DNA from: Candidatus Celerinatantimonas neptuna
GTDB taxonomy: Bacteria > Pseudomonadota > Gammaproteobacteria > Enterobacterales > Celerinatantimonadaceae
DNA: 64,000 bases
Assembly: GCA_911810475.1 (NCBI GenBank)
Contig: OU461276.1
Coordinates: forward strand, 188,823 to 252,822
Direction of reading: 5' to 3'
The position numbers and the translations under genes are program-made. Positions 18,766-26,985 of the stretch are shown one piece after another. The notes beneath the pieces are model-generated. The model saw only the letters and a program-made list of their open reading frames with translations, ran no database searches and was not told where the DNA came from. The stretch's first letter is position 1. Each line of letters begins with the position of its first letter.

Positions 18766-19701
18766 ATGGATACCAACCCAACGCATCTTTTTGGATATAC
18801 AGATGGCGCAGAAGTTATCGATATAGACTCAGCCAACACCCCGATCATCGACGTCATTAGTCATGTCATTTACTCACAGATCAAATCACTGCGATCCATG
18901 AAGCAACTCTCAATGACGCTGCTTGTTCCACGGACTGACGCCCCTAAACCGACGATTGTCTACTTTCCCGGTGGCGGTTTTACCAGCGCCATTCATGATA
19001 AATATATTCAAATGCGCATGGCACTGGCACAACAGGGATTTGTCGTCGCAGCAGCAGAGTACCGAACCATTCCAGAGCAGTTCCCAGCTCCCGTAGTCGA
19101 TGGAAAAACGGCCGTTCGTTATCTTCGCGAACATGCCCATGAATATGGAATCGATGTCACCCGAATAGGCGTACTGGGTGACTCAGCGGGTGGCTATGTG
19201 GCTCAGATGGTCGCAATGACTTCAGATGTTCAGAAATGGGATCTGGGTCAATACCTGAATCACTCATCAAAGGTACAGGCTGCCGCAACTGTCTATGGAA
19301 TATCTAATCTGTTGAATATTGGTGAAAATTTAGGACACAATATTGATAAAGTCCACGCATCCATATCTGTCCCTGAAGCGCTATTACTCCATGGGATAGC
19401 CTATCACTCATTCCCTGGGGCGACAGTTACAAGTGACCCAAAGCTGGCATTAGAGGCAAGCCCTATGGGACACCTTGATGGAGACAAACCACCCTTTTTA
19501 ATTCTTCATGGCAGTGCCGATCCACTGGTATCACCGAAACAAAGCGAGCAATTATATAAAGCGCTAAAAGCCCATCATCATGGTGCTGATTACTGGCTGG
19601 TTAAAGGGGCTAAACATGGCGATGCCTATTGGTATCAGCCTCAGATCATTAACCGTGTGACCCAATGGTTTAACGATAAGTTAAATCACACGCCTGAATA
19701 A
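18766..19701 (+). CDS. Alpha/beta hydrolase, acetyl-esterase type
   Basis: A 311-residue serine hydrolase of the BD-FAE/acetyl-esterase kind. The oxyanion-hole strand reads TIVYFPGGGFTS (GGG where many have HGGG), the nucleophile Ser lies in LGDSAGGYVA, the Asp is in HGSADPLVSP, and the His is in GAKHGDAYW. No signal peptide is seen, so it acts in the cytoplasm, probably on small acyl esters or acetylated sugars. I start at ATG 18766, six bases after AGGA; an in-frame ATG at 18760 touches that site. The gene is complete and stands alone. Confidence 0.87.
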   Translation: MDTNPTHLFGYTDGAEVIDIDSANTPIIDVISHVIYSQIKSLRSMKQLSMTLLVPRTDAPKPTIVYFPGGGFTSAIHDKYIQMRMALAQQGFVVAAAEYRTIPEQFPAPVVDGKTAVRYLREHAHEYGIDVTRIGVLGDSAGGYVAQMVAMTSDVQKWDLGQYLNHSSKVQAAATVYGISNLLNIGENLGHNIDKVHASISVPEALLLHGIAYHSFPGATVTSDPKLALEASPMGHLDGDKPPFLILHGSADPLVSPKQSEQLYKALKAHHHGADYWLVKGAKHGDAYWYQPQIINRVTQWFNDKLNHTPE

Positions 19702-19735
19702 AATAGATGAGCCCGTCACTTTATTCTTCAAATAT

Positions 19736-19771
19736 GATGTGATTGTAAATTGAATATATTTCAATCACATC
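19736..19771 (+). terminator. Hairpin downstream of the esterase gene
   Basis: GATGTGATTG (19736-19745) pairs perfectly with CAATCACATC (19762-19771), 35 bases after the esterase stop. There is no T tract. Further along, CGATGA...TCATCG followed by GGCTTTTT near 19957-19987 is a better intrinsic terminator with no gene directly before it. Nothing else is seen in the 320-base gap to 20023. Confidence 0.5.
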
Positions 19772-20023
19772 CCATAAACACAACACCTGTAGACCTGCAT
19801 TGTTCAAACCGCTAGTATGTTAAATCAATTTAACATTTAGGATAAAACACTGATTGATATTTGCAATAAAGAGAAACGTTACGCCAAAACATAAGAATTG
19901 CCATTTTCAGCTATCAGCTAACGTGTGCTCATTCACACACAATCTAACCGTGTCGACGATGAAGCGTGATCTCATCGGGCTTTTTACTGCCGTGCTTTGT
20001 TAAGGTTTTCCGAATTTCAGATA

Positions 20024-20356
20024 TTAGCGCCTTGTTATTGCTTGCCATATTTCGGTAAATTCCGAATAGCTTTTTAACCGAAAATCTACGTAGCTAGGGA
20101 TATCAGTTTCTTTACTATTTACCCATACTGTTCGCATTCCCAGTTTTTTAGCGGGTTCCATATCGACTCTAAGATTGTCACCAATGAATACAGCATCAGA
20201 TGCATCCGCATTGAGTCGTTCTAATGCCTTATTGAATATTATGGGATCGGGTTTTTTAACTGATAATTCTCCAGACGTGACAACTACATCGAAAAACTCA
20301 CTTAGACCTAGCGCTTCTATCTTATTGCGCCAATAAGTTAGGCCACCCACTACATT
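20024..20356 (-). pseudogene. C-terminal part of a HAD-superfamily hydrolase, truncated by the island end
   Basis: About 108 residues of a HAD hydrolase. The second half of the fold is clear: RNKIEALGLSEFFDVVVTSG, KKPDPIIFNKAL with the motif III Lys, and FIGDNLRVDM with the motif IV acidic residues. The N-terminal DxD nucleophile part is absent. Upstream the frame runs straight into the 19-bp island repeat at 20338-20356, so the gene was cut there. A GTG inside the repeat is the only start available. The fragment is unlikely to be active. Confidence 0.75.
20338..20356 (+). repeat. Left 19-bp direct repeat of the island (putative att site)
   Basis: TTAGGCCACCCACTACATT, identical at all 19 positions to 29479-29497. 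It separates the truncated HAD gene from the recombinase gene. Confidence 0.8.
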
Positions 20357-20442
20357 GCAGATGGTGGATAAGAGGAATTAAAAGTGAATAGGCACTTAAC
20401 TTTTAAAGTCCACGATACTAGTGCTAAACTAAAATTGTATAT

Positions 20443-21564
20443 ATGAACAGTATTTTGGTGGCATGGATGAAACCTATAATTTACTTTAAAAAAATATATC
20501 TGTCGGATGCAGCAAGGTTGGCTTTTTGTCTTAAAAACAAACCAAACTTGGCTATGCAATTACAAAATATTAAGGGGTGGTGTTGGAGTGACGCTCTGCA
20601 AGTATGGCACATCCCTTATTATGATAATCATATGGAATATCTGCATCGGAAGTTTGGTACCTTGGCCGAGTTTCAGCATATAGAAGTGCATCAAGAACAT
20701 CGAACACATGTTATTCCAAGTGCCATTTCATCTCTGATTCCACAAGCGTTTTACCAGCATATGCGGCTGAAGCGCTATAGTAATAATACTCAAAAAACTT
20801 ACGCCAGTGTTTTGGCAAAATTCTTTGCTTATATTAAAAGTGCTGCTCCCCAGACTATTACAGATGAACATATTCGTAACTATATGATTCACTTGGTGGA
20901 TCAGCAGCAATGTTCTGATGTCTATCAGCGGCAAAGTATTAATGCTTTAAAGCTTTTTTATAAAGCCGTATACAACCGAGATTTGAGTGACCTTGCTGTT
21001 ACTGCCCCGAGAAGAAAGAAAAAACTGCCCGTTGTTTTCAGTGAAGAGGAAGTTATTTTACTGCTTTCACAAGTCCTAAATTTGAAGCATAAAGCTATGC
21101 TCTATTGTATTTATTCTGCTGGTTTAAGACGTAATGAACTTATTGAATTGAAGGTAATAGATATTGATTCACAGCGGGACTGCATAATGGTTAGAGGTGC
21201 AAAAGGAAATAAAGACAGGGTGACTTTATTGTCTAAGAAGTGTTTAACGATGTTACGCGACTATTTTCGACAGTATCGACCAAAAGAATATTTATTTGAA
21301 GGAGCTGAAGGTGGCCGATACTCAGCGACGAGTTTACGTAAAATTTTTGAACGAGCACTAAAGGACTCTGGCATTAAGAAGAAGGCCACTTTGCATACAT
21401 TACGCCACTCCTTTGCTACGCATCTTTTAGAGCGCGGGACAGATCTTAGATATATACAAACATTGTTGGGGCATTCGAGCTCCAAGACTACGGAGATATA
21501 CACACATGTTACAACAAAAGGCTTTGCAGGAATTCGCTCTCCCTTGGATGAAATGGATTTATAA
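20443..21564 (+). CDS. Tyrosine recombinase/integrase
   Basis: A 373-residue phage-integrase-family recombinase. An N-terminal extension (to about residue 95, with WCWSDALQVWHIPYYDNH) precedes the SAM-like core-binding domain (MRLKRYSNNTQKTYASVLAK) and the catalytic domain. Catalytic residues are visible: Arg in SAGLRRNELIEL, Lys in RGAKGNKDR, His-x-x-Arg in HTLRHSFATHLL, His in LLGHSS and Tyr in TTEIYTH. It ends GIRSPLDEMDL, like integron integrases, but lacks their extra helix before the HxxR box. So it is XerD/integrase-like, not a true IntI. Its place next to the island repeat suggests it moves the island. Confidence 0.9.
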   Translation: MNSILVAWMKPIIYFKKIYLSDAARLAFCLKNKPNLAMQLQNIKGWCWSDALQVWHIPYYDNHMEYLHRKFGTLAEFQHIEVHQEHRTHVIPSAISSLIPQAFYQHMRLKRYSNNTQKTYASVLAKFFAYIKSAAPQTITDEHIRNYMIHLVDQQQCSDVYQRQSINALKLFYKAVYNRDLSDLAVTAPRRKKKLPVVFSEEEVILLLSQVLNLKHKAMLYCIYSAGLRRNELIELKVIDIDSQRDCIMVRGAKGNKDRVTLLSKKCLTMLRDYFRQYRPKEYLFEGAEGGRYSATSLRKIFERALKDSGIKKKATLHTLRHSFATHLLERGTDLRYIQTLLGHSSSKTTEIYTHVTTKGFAGIRSPLDEMDL

Positions 21565-21573
21565 GAAGTGGCT

Positions 21574-21600
21574 TTTTAACAAACTAAGAGGGCGTTAAAA
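21574..21600 (+). repeat. attC-like scar
   Basis: TTTTAACAAACTAAGAGGGC runs straight into GTTAAAA. TAACAA and GGCGTTA are the outer ends of Vibrio-type attC sites, here only a few bases apart, as if the middle had been lost. It lies between the recombinase gene and the FVDNRP-leader gene. A chance match is possible. Confidence 0.3.
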
Positions 21601-21719
21601 GACCAGTTTTGATAAAAAGATAGTGTTAATAAAGTCCACTATGTACTTTCCGAGCATGTTATAGGCAATGAACAAAGCCTATAACAATCGATAAAGTCCA
21701 AATTAAAAAGGTTTGAGAT

Positions 21720-22640
21720 ATGTATGAACAAGTAGAGAAACCGAAAGAGAATAAAAGTAGAGCTGTTGCTAATTCTATTGTTCAGAAGAAAAGTAATCGG
21801 CAGCGTGGTTTTGAATTTGTGGATAACCGACCTGGTTTTTCGCTTAAGGAGAAAGAAGGTTCATCACGAAAACCAGTTCAGTTACTGAAAAAAGACGCTA
21901 TAAAGTATATTAAGGCAAATCGGCATATTATCACAGAAGAGCAGTTAAGTGATAAAGCAGACTATTGGGATATAATTCATTATCTACGTGATCATTTTCA
22001 CCCCGAGCTACGAAATGCGTGGAATAAAGATCAACCGGAAGATGGAAAATATAGAATTAGAGATAGTGATTTGTCTCCCCCTTCTCAATCAGATATTGAG
22101 AATACATTGGCATTTTTAAAAATATATGCACTAGCATTAGAACTTAGTAGAGAAATAAGAAGGGCTTTATTAAATACTTGGAGTCAAAAATTCGGTTCGA
22201 AGATGAAACCGACAGAACAAGCTCTTGTAGATAAAAATTTGCTTGGTGACGAAATAAATCTGGATCCATTGGTGGCAATAATTGGTACTGATTTTAACCA
22301 AGGCGGAAACTCACTCCTATTAGAAGCAGTTCGTTTACATTATGATCAAACGAGAAAAGTACCTCTGCATATGGCTGCATATTTATATAATCAGGGAGAG
22401 GATTGGACTAGAGATCTAAACGTAGCACTAATCCAAAAAATAATTGATGACAACATGGTTGTAAAAGTCAGTCATGTGAAAATCAGGCAATATCTGGATA
22501 TAAACGATATCGACGGTCTTCTAAGTGAGGTGACTAGGAGGAGTAATCCTGACAGTTTTGGTTCTTGGGATGAAATAGCAATGTTAATTATTAATGGTTA
22601 CAATTGGGATAACGGGCAAGGTCTTCTAGTTAAAAAATGA
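21720..22640 (+). CDS. Protein with FVDNRP leader, possible secreted toxin or effector of unknown activity
   Basis: A 306-residue protein I cannot assign. Residues 1-38 carry a leader I recognise from predicted secreted polymorphic toxins and DUF4157-type proteins: KPKENKSRAVANSIVQKK, then FEFVDNRP at 31-38, followed by a PVQLL stretch. The usual QLK...MAN repeats after it are mostly missing. The body is hydrophilic and helical (EQALVDKNLLGDEINLDPL, LLEAVRLHYDQTRKVPLHMA) with no catalytic motif I know and no signal peptide. Upstream is the attC-like scar, downstream ATAACAAAAC, so it may have been a gene cassette. No immunity gene is evident next to it. Confidence 0.6.
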   Translation: MYEQVEKPKENKSRAVANSIVQKKSNRQRGFEFVDNRPGFSLKEKEGSSRKPVQLLKKDAIKYIKANRHIITEEQLSDKADYWDIIHYLRDHFHPELRNAWNKDQPEDGKYRIRDSDLSPPSQSDIENTLAFLKIYALALELSREIRRALLNTWSQKFGSKMKPTEQALVDKNLLGDEINLDPLVAIIGTDFNQGGNSLLLEAVRLHYDQTRKVPLHMAAYLYNQGEDWTRDLNVALIQKIIDDNMVVKVSHVKIRQYLDINDIDGLLSEVTRRSNPDSFGSWDEIAMLIINGYNWDNGQGLLVKK

Positions 22641-22675
22641 TATCCCATAACAAAACCTAAAAATCATTAAAACGC

Positions 22676-22702
22676 TTTTTAGCCCAATTGTTGGGGTGCT
22701 AA
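22676..22702. repeat. Palindrome after the FVDNRP-leader gene
   Basis: TTAGCCCAA and TTGGGGTGCTAA form a stem of about ten pairs with one bulge, within a wider inverted repeat (ATCCCATA near 22643 and TATGGGAT near 22719). It could be a folded recombination site or a terminator stem without a T tract. Confidence 0.45.
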
Positions 22703-22736
22703 CGGCGGCAATTCCGTATGGGATTTACTTATTAAC

Positions 22737-22748
22737 TAGGCCACCCAC
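22737..22748 (+). repeat. Internal 12-bp copy of the island repeat core
   Basis: TAGGCCACCCAC, the same orientation and sequence as the first part of the 19-bp end repeats. It divides the island into a recombinase plus FVDNRP-leader unit (20338-22737) and the rest. Confidence 0.6.
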
Positions 22749-22753
22749 CCTTA

Positions 22754-22787
22754 AAAGCCAGTCTTCATGCGGGATTGGCTTTTTTTG
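22754..22787 (+). terminator. Intrinsic terminator
   Basis: AAAGCCA (22754-22760) pairs with TGGCTTT (22776-22782), extended by wobble pairs, and is followed by TTTTT. It sits just after the internal repeat copy, about 110 bases past the FVDNRP-leader gene. Confidence 0.7.
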
Positions 22788-22885
22788 TCTTGTAACGCAA
22801 TACGACATTTTCGAACACCAACCAGCAAACCAAGACATCCACCCTATCAACTCAAGAATAGCTGCGTATTCTGGCCGGATCTGAA

Positions 22886-23390
22886 CAGTCATTCCGGAAA
22901 CACTTGAACACCTGTTCTGGAATCATTTGAACACTGATCCCGGATTTATTGAGTACACTTTTGTGTCATTTCCCGGAATCGGTGTTCAAGTACACCGGAA
23001 TCCACATCAACGCATTGATATCACTATTAATTTGATAACTTAACACCTTACTTTTCGTTGGCGAGTGAGGGTTAGGTTTGAAAAGGATCACAATGCGTAA
23101 AATCAGAGACGTTCTTCGGCTGCATTTCTCGGCGGGATTAAGTATCCGCCAGATACAACGCAGTACCAAAGTGAGTGTCGGCAGTATCCAGTCGTTGCTC
23201 AGACAGGCTAAAAACTTAAACCTCTCCTGGCCTTTGCCGGAAAATCTGGATGACAGCCAGTTGGCTACACTGTTTTACCCCCAGTCAGATGCCCGTCATG
23301 CCAGGCGGTTTCAGGAGCCGGACTGGGCTGACCTTCGCAAACAGTTAACCCGAAAGGGCGAAGCACCAACCAAGACAGCCACTCTTTGAC
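22886..23390 (+). mobile_element. Remnant of an IS21-family element, left end
   Basis: From about 22886 the repeats CATTCCGGAAACACTTGAAC and TTCTGGAATCATTTGAACAC follow one another, with inverted GGTGTTCAAGTACACCGGAA at 22980-22999. Multiple end repeats of this kind are typical of IS21-type elements. They precede a truncated istA. The remaining 80% of the element, including istB and the right end, is missing. Confidence 0.65.
23078..23389 (+). pseudogene. istA: IS21-type transposase IstA, N-terminal fragment
   Basis: 103 residues corresponding to the start of IstA, which is normally about 500 residues. The helix-turn-helix is visible: MRKIRDVLRLHFSAGLSIRQ, then TKVSVGSIQSLLRQA. It ends shortly after DWADLRKQLTRKGEAP, with an out-of-place TATL and a stop, before any DDE catalytic residues. 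The likely start is ATG 23093 (MRKIRDV). Nothing else is recognisable in the 240 bases to 23634. Confidence 0.75.
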
Positions 23391-23634
23391 CTAAGAATAG
23401 CAGGCCTTCCAGAAAAATAAGCATTCAAAAAAGGACTATTTGAGTTCATGATTGCTACCGACAATGCCGACAAAAAACTAGTTTCGATAATTACGGTTAT
23501 TCACCTTGAAAAAACATGGTTTGTGGGCGTAATTTCGTTCAATATGAAGGAAAACTCGGATTTTTTCGCGTAACTGTCTGGCTCAAACAGGGTTGAGTCA
23601 TCAAGCAAACAAAGAAAAGTCAAAATTTATGGGG

Positions 23635-24570
23635 TTAGCAACGCTGGCGTATCGAGTGCGTTTCCGGCCCCAAGAGCTTTGACCTGCCGGAACTTGAAAA
23701 GCGTTTACACCCCGTCGCGATATCGAACCAATCGGCTGAAGTGAGGTTCAGTCGTTGCAGGATGGGGTGTAGCGATAAATCAATCGAGCCCCGTTTATCA
23801 TCCCGAACCACTCGCCCAGTCAGCTCAACCAGTTCCAGATAGTCTGTGAGTTTAAATGGCAATCCTTCGGGCATAGCCTGACGGGGATTGCCAACAAATG
23901 GATACAGTTGGTTCGGTTGGGCCTTGTGTTGTTTTGCCGTTTCAACCCGTTTTTTCACACTGGTAAAGTCGGATGTTTCTGGGGTTTGACTGATTGCTGC
24001 TCTGACCGGGTTTAAGTCAACATAGGCCATACAGGCTGCCAGAGCAGCTTCATCCAATAAAGCCTGGGATTTAAAGCGCCCTTCCCAGAACCGACCGGTG
24101 CAGTGGTCTTCCGCATTGGCTTGTCGGGCAATCGGTTCATTCAGCTCACGCATAAACCAGCTGATATCCATTAATCGTTTCCGATAGGTTTGTGCGGATG
24201 CCTCTACTAACTTCAAAGCAAATGCTGTCAGCGTTTCACCCTGTTCAAACTGCTGGGTAAACCGAGTGCCTTGATGCAGCTGATGCCAACGATGGAGCAC
24301 TTCGGATGTGGACCAGTTTTGTGCTTTAGCTTCATTGATATGCAAGACCACATGCACATGATTACTCATCACCGCATACGCACAGATATCAAGGGCAAAG
24401 ATATTGGCTAAAAACAATAATCTCTCTTCTATCCAACCCCGACGATGCTCAAAACTTTTCCCAGTCAACGTATCTTCACCGCATAAAAACGCCCGGCGAA
24501 CACAACGGGATACACAATGATAATACGGGGTCTCGCTGAGACTGACTTGCTGGCATCTTGGCTTAGGCAT
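23635..24570 (-). CDS. REP-associated tyrosine transposase (RAYT, IS200-like Y1 family)
   Basis: A 311-residue single-domain HUH transposase. The two-His metal motif is in AVMSNHVHVVLHI, and a candidate catalytic Tyr is in SAQTYRKRLMDI. The N-terminal SETPYYHCVSRCVRRAFLCG and CTGRFWEGRFKSQALLDEAA plus AYVDLNPVRAAI are standard RAYT wording. RAYTs act on REP palindromes rather than their own ends; an 11-bp perfect palindrome lies 400 bases away at 24968. I start at ATG 24570, preceded by GGAAG; a TTG two codons earlier is less likely. The gene looks intact. Confidence 0.9.
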   Translation of the reverse strand: MPKPRCQQVSLSETPYYHCVSRCVRRAFLCGEDTLTGKSFEHRRGWIEERLLFLANIFALDICAYAVMSNHVHVVLHINEAKAQNWSTSEVLHRWHQLHQGTRFTQQFEQGETLTAFALKLVEASAQTYRKRLMDISWFMRELNEPIARQANAEDHCTGRFWEGRFKSQALLDEAALAACMAYVDLNPVRAAISQTPETSDFTSVKKRVETAKQHKAQPNQLYPFVGNPRQAMPEGLPFKLTDYLELVELTGRVVRDDKRGSIDLSLHPILQRLNLTSADWFDIATGCKRFSSSGRSKLLGPETHSIRQRC

Positions 24571-24900
24571 AAACAATTTTCTTCCTTGATAAAATTATCT
24601 GTATATTTATACAGTATTCTATCAATAATTCAACCTGAATGGCCCATTCTTTGGCATCGATGGACTGATACGATAACGGTTCATGAAATAGGTGGCTTAA
24701 ATGACTATTTTGTTCGAAGGATTAAAAAAGAAAACGCTTGAACCATTGGTATCACTGGGTTCATACGGTGGATGGCCTAAATAAATGGTACTCACGGTTC
24801 GTTGAGCAGGATGCGATGAGGGGGGAGTTAAAACATCAAATCAAGGTAGAGAAACCTACAAGACTCCGGATAAAAATCCCGGACGGATTTTTAAGGTTTT
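24571..24900 (+). other. Gene debris with two imperfect repeats related to the island repeat
   Basis: GGTTCATGAAATAGGTGGCT (from 24678) and GGTTCATACGGTGGATGGCC (from 24758) resemble each other over about 26 bases. They also resemble the reverse complement of the island repeat; GTGGATGGCCTAA at 24768-24780 matches it at 12 of 13. Both lie in short open frames with similar wording (EIGGLNDYFVR and TVDGLNKWYSR), so they may be duplicated 3' ends of a lost gene. No start or full gene is seen. Confidence 0.35.
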
Positions 24901-24967
24901 AATGAGCCAGGAAGGCGAATAAAACCGTTCCGGATAGCGCGTGCTGAAGCCAACAAAGGCCTTTTTG

Positions 24968-24995
24968 GTTCCTTTTGGGGCCAGCCAAAAGGAAC
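24968..24995. repeat. REP-like palindrome
   Basis: GTTCCTTTTGG (24968-24978), loop GGCCAG, CCAAAAGGAAC (24985-24995): an 11-bp perfect stem within a GC-richer non-coding stretch. The short frames read through it (such as FGWPQKEPKRP) recur as spurious predictions in many genomes, which fits a dispersed repeat. It is a candidate substrate of the neighbouring RAYT. Confidence 0.5.
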
Positions 24996-25324
24996 TGGTA
25001 CGCGTGCAGCGATGTGATTGAGATTGACTTCGTTTGAGCGTGACAAACCATACCACTCAATTTGGCCATCAAAGTATTCTGCACCGCTGATAATGCGCCA
25101 AAAGTTGATCAATTCCAGCGGCTGATGGTGCACGCGCATCACTGACTATTTTGGGGCGGGCAGAAATAGTAAGCAGAAAAAATGAATTTAAAGAGTGAAT
25201 TTAAAGGGACACGCGCCTATAGAACAGTCATCATTTTTCTGAATAAAATAATGCCTGTCCCCGTTGTAATGCTATGCCTATCTAGGATTCTAGGTCTGGA
25301 ATAAAATCCTATTGGGATAGGCTC

Positions 25325-26168
25325 TTAGCCCTGATAATTTGATGTTTTCTCTATTTTTAGAGTCTTTTGATTCTGGATGGAAACATAAAGGAAATAGAAG
25401 CCGATCAACAGCATGTATGCGCCAAGAATAAACATGGTTTCACTGACGTTAAAGTACTTAGAAAGGAAAAATGAGACTGCGGAGCCGAGTGGAATGGCTG
25501 AATAGATAATTACATAAGAGGCGGCTATCACACTGGTTGTATCATTCTGATGAAAGTTAGTCTGACGTTCTGTATAAAAAACAATAAGGTTAATAGAGCT
25601 GAGAAGCATCACAACACACCATGCCAGACTCGCTATAACGATATTGCTGGTTAATGGGATAATAATCATACTCACGGCGCAAATAATCCCGGTCGCAGAA
25701 ATGACATACCATTTGTTGATATCTTGGGCATAGATAAAACGCCCAATCCGTACTCCAACCAAGAGTCCTAACGCAGAAATAGCAAAAAAGAACCCGACCT
25801 TTATATCGGCCAAATGGAACTTGTCAATTAAATAAAATGTTAGTACTGATTGAAACCCATGCAGTGAAATATTAGACAAGAAAAATCTCGTCAGTAAGAA
25901 ATTGATAAAGGAAGCGTTCTTTATTAATTTAAATCCTTTGGTCGTTTTAACGATGAAACTATCTTTCATTTCTGAATTTTGTTCATCGATTTGCAATATA
26001 TTAATCAGGAGGAAGGATAGAGCATAAACTATAGCAATGATCAAAAAGACATGACTGTAATTGAAAGCGCTCAACATGATTGCACCAATGAGAGGGCCGA
26101 TAGCAGGGAATAAACTATCTACAAAGGCAATTCGGCGACTTGTAATCGCAATAGCATTTTTGTCGTGG
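25325..26168 (-). pseudogene. MFS transporter, C-terminal two thirds
   Basis: From an ATG at 26077 the frame gives 250 residues, but the same frame is open further upstream to about 26168 (AIAITSRRIAFVDSLFPAIG and PLIGAI precede the ATG). This is the loop and helix after TM4 of a major-facilitator protein, so the gene was longer and its start is missing. Eight hydrophobic helices remain, ending near FILGAYMLLIGFYFLYVSI. Full-length relatives have about 400 residues and twelve helices. The cut end abuts a HAD fragment on the other strand. Not expected to transport. Confidence 0.75.
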
Positions 26169-26508
26169 AAAACAATCAGGCAAAAAGTGTGGAGTTGTTA
26201 GTTCAGCTGCAACATGGATGGTGGATAATATTTTAACCTCGTTGCAGCTAGAGAATGCTTTTGACCTTGTTATCACACAGGAGCACGTAACTAAGCATAA
26301 ACCTGACCCTGAAGCTTATACTTTAGCTCTTGCCAAATTAGCTGCTTCACCTGACCAAACAATTGTGTTTGAAGATTCCACTGCGGGTATTCGTGCTGGT
26401 AAATCTAGTGGCTGTGACGTCATTGCTGTTAAGCATGGCTTTAATGGCAAAAATGATCTAAGCGGCGCAGTTAAAGCAATTAGCACATATGATGAAATGT
26501 TCGTATAA
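26155..26508 (+). pseudogene. HAD-superfamily phosphatase, C-terminal fragment
   Basis: The frame is open from about 26155 and reads CGVVSSAATWMVDNILTSLQ, then HKPDPEAYTLALAKL (motif III Lys) and FEDSTAGIRAGKSSGCDVIA (motif IV), ending at 26508. This is the second half of a beta-phosphoglucomutase-like HAD phosphatase; the N-terminal nucleophile DxD and cap are missing. An ATG at 26218 gives 96 residues but starts mid-fold. Its stop is embedded in an attC-like sequence, so it was probably the gene of an integron cassette before truncation. Confidence 0.75.
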
Positions 26509-26598
26509 CAAACAATTTAAGAGTGATTCCCCACGCTTGGCATTTTTGGTTTGGGTTTAGTTCAGTGTTTACGGTGTCCAAATTGAGTGCTGTGGTAG
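26504..26598 (+). repeat. Left half of a Vibrio-type attC (VCR-like) site
   Basis: TATAACAAACAATTTAAGAG starts at the stop of the HAD fragment and continues through CCACGCTTGGCATTTTTGG and GGTGTCCAAATTGAGTGC. This closely resembles the left part of Vibrio superintegron repeats as I remember them. The expected right end (TTAAATTGGGCGTTA) is missing: from about 26600 the sequence becomes unrelated. Confidence 0.65.
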
Positions 26599-26709
26599 CA
26601 ATCTATTAACCAAATGCAAAGGTGGATGTAGAGCTTGCGCTCAAGCCACATCAAATAGCATTTTTGGTAGCGACTTACGTTGTGAGAACACTAAAGGAAA
26701 AATTATCAT

Positions 26710-26985
26710 ATGAAGGTAAATATCGTTAACTTTAATGGCAATTTTAAGATGCGTCAGAATAAGGATAATTCTGGCGTAATATCTTGCAAAAAAGGAAACA
26801 TAAAGTTAAATGAAGTGGGGTTTGATCAAGTGTGTGCATTAAATGACAGTGTCGTTATAAACGATGCGGTCAATAAGATGCTTGCGAACTATGAAGCTGA
26901 CTTTGATGTATTAGAGGCTGACCTGAAGACGACGTTGAGAAAACTTCATGGGTATGGCATAGAACACAAGTATATTACGCTATGA
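26710..26985 (+). CDS. PqqD-like small protein, putative RiPP recognition element
   Basis: A 91-residue AT-rich gene. Residues 30-91 look like a PqqD-type peptide-binding fold: NIKLNEVGFDQVCALNDSVV, then an acidic helix and DLKTTLRKLHGYGIE near the end. PqqD-like domains bind precursor peptides for modifying enzymes. The assignment rests on the LNEVG motif and layout, so it is tentative. The stop overlaps the MATE exporter start by 4 bases (ATGA), so the two are co-translated. No precursor-peptide or modifying-enzyme gene is visible nearby; the 110 bases upstream hold none I can see. The pair seems to be a fragment of a larger system or a cassette. Confidence 0.5.
   Translation: MKVNIVNFNGNFKMRQNKDNSGVISCKKGNIKLNEVGFDQVCALNDSVVINDAVNKMLANYEADFDVLEADLKTTLRKLHGYGIEHKYITL

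Noticed and set aside
20443-21564. Recombinase as an integron integrase
   Set aside because: It shares the RSPLD-type C-terminus but lacks the extra helix that defines IntI, and no attI is evident; called a XerD/integrase-like recombinase instead.
22641-22740. Complete attC site after the FVDNRP-leader gene
   Set aside because: ATAACAAAAC looks like a left end, but no GGCGTTA-type right end follows; only the palindrome is reported.
24761-24830. Sequence resembling the 5' end of 23S rRNA (ACGGTGGATG followed by CCT, then GCGATGAGG)
   Set aside because: Only about ten bases match and the rest of the 23S start does not follow; the stretch is better explained as part of the repeats near the RAYT gene.
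24856-25142. Three overlapping minus-strand frames of 60-83 codons
   Set aside because: They read through the REP-like palindrome in all frames, have no ribosome binding sites, and similar frames are common spurious predictions.
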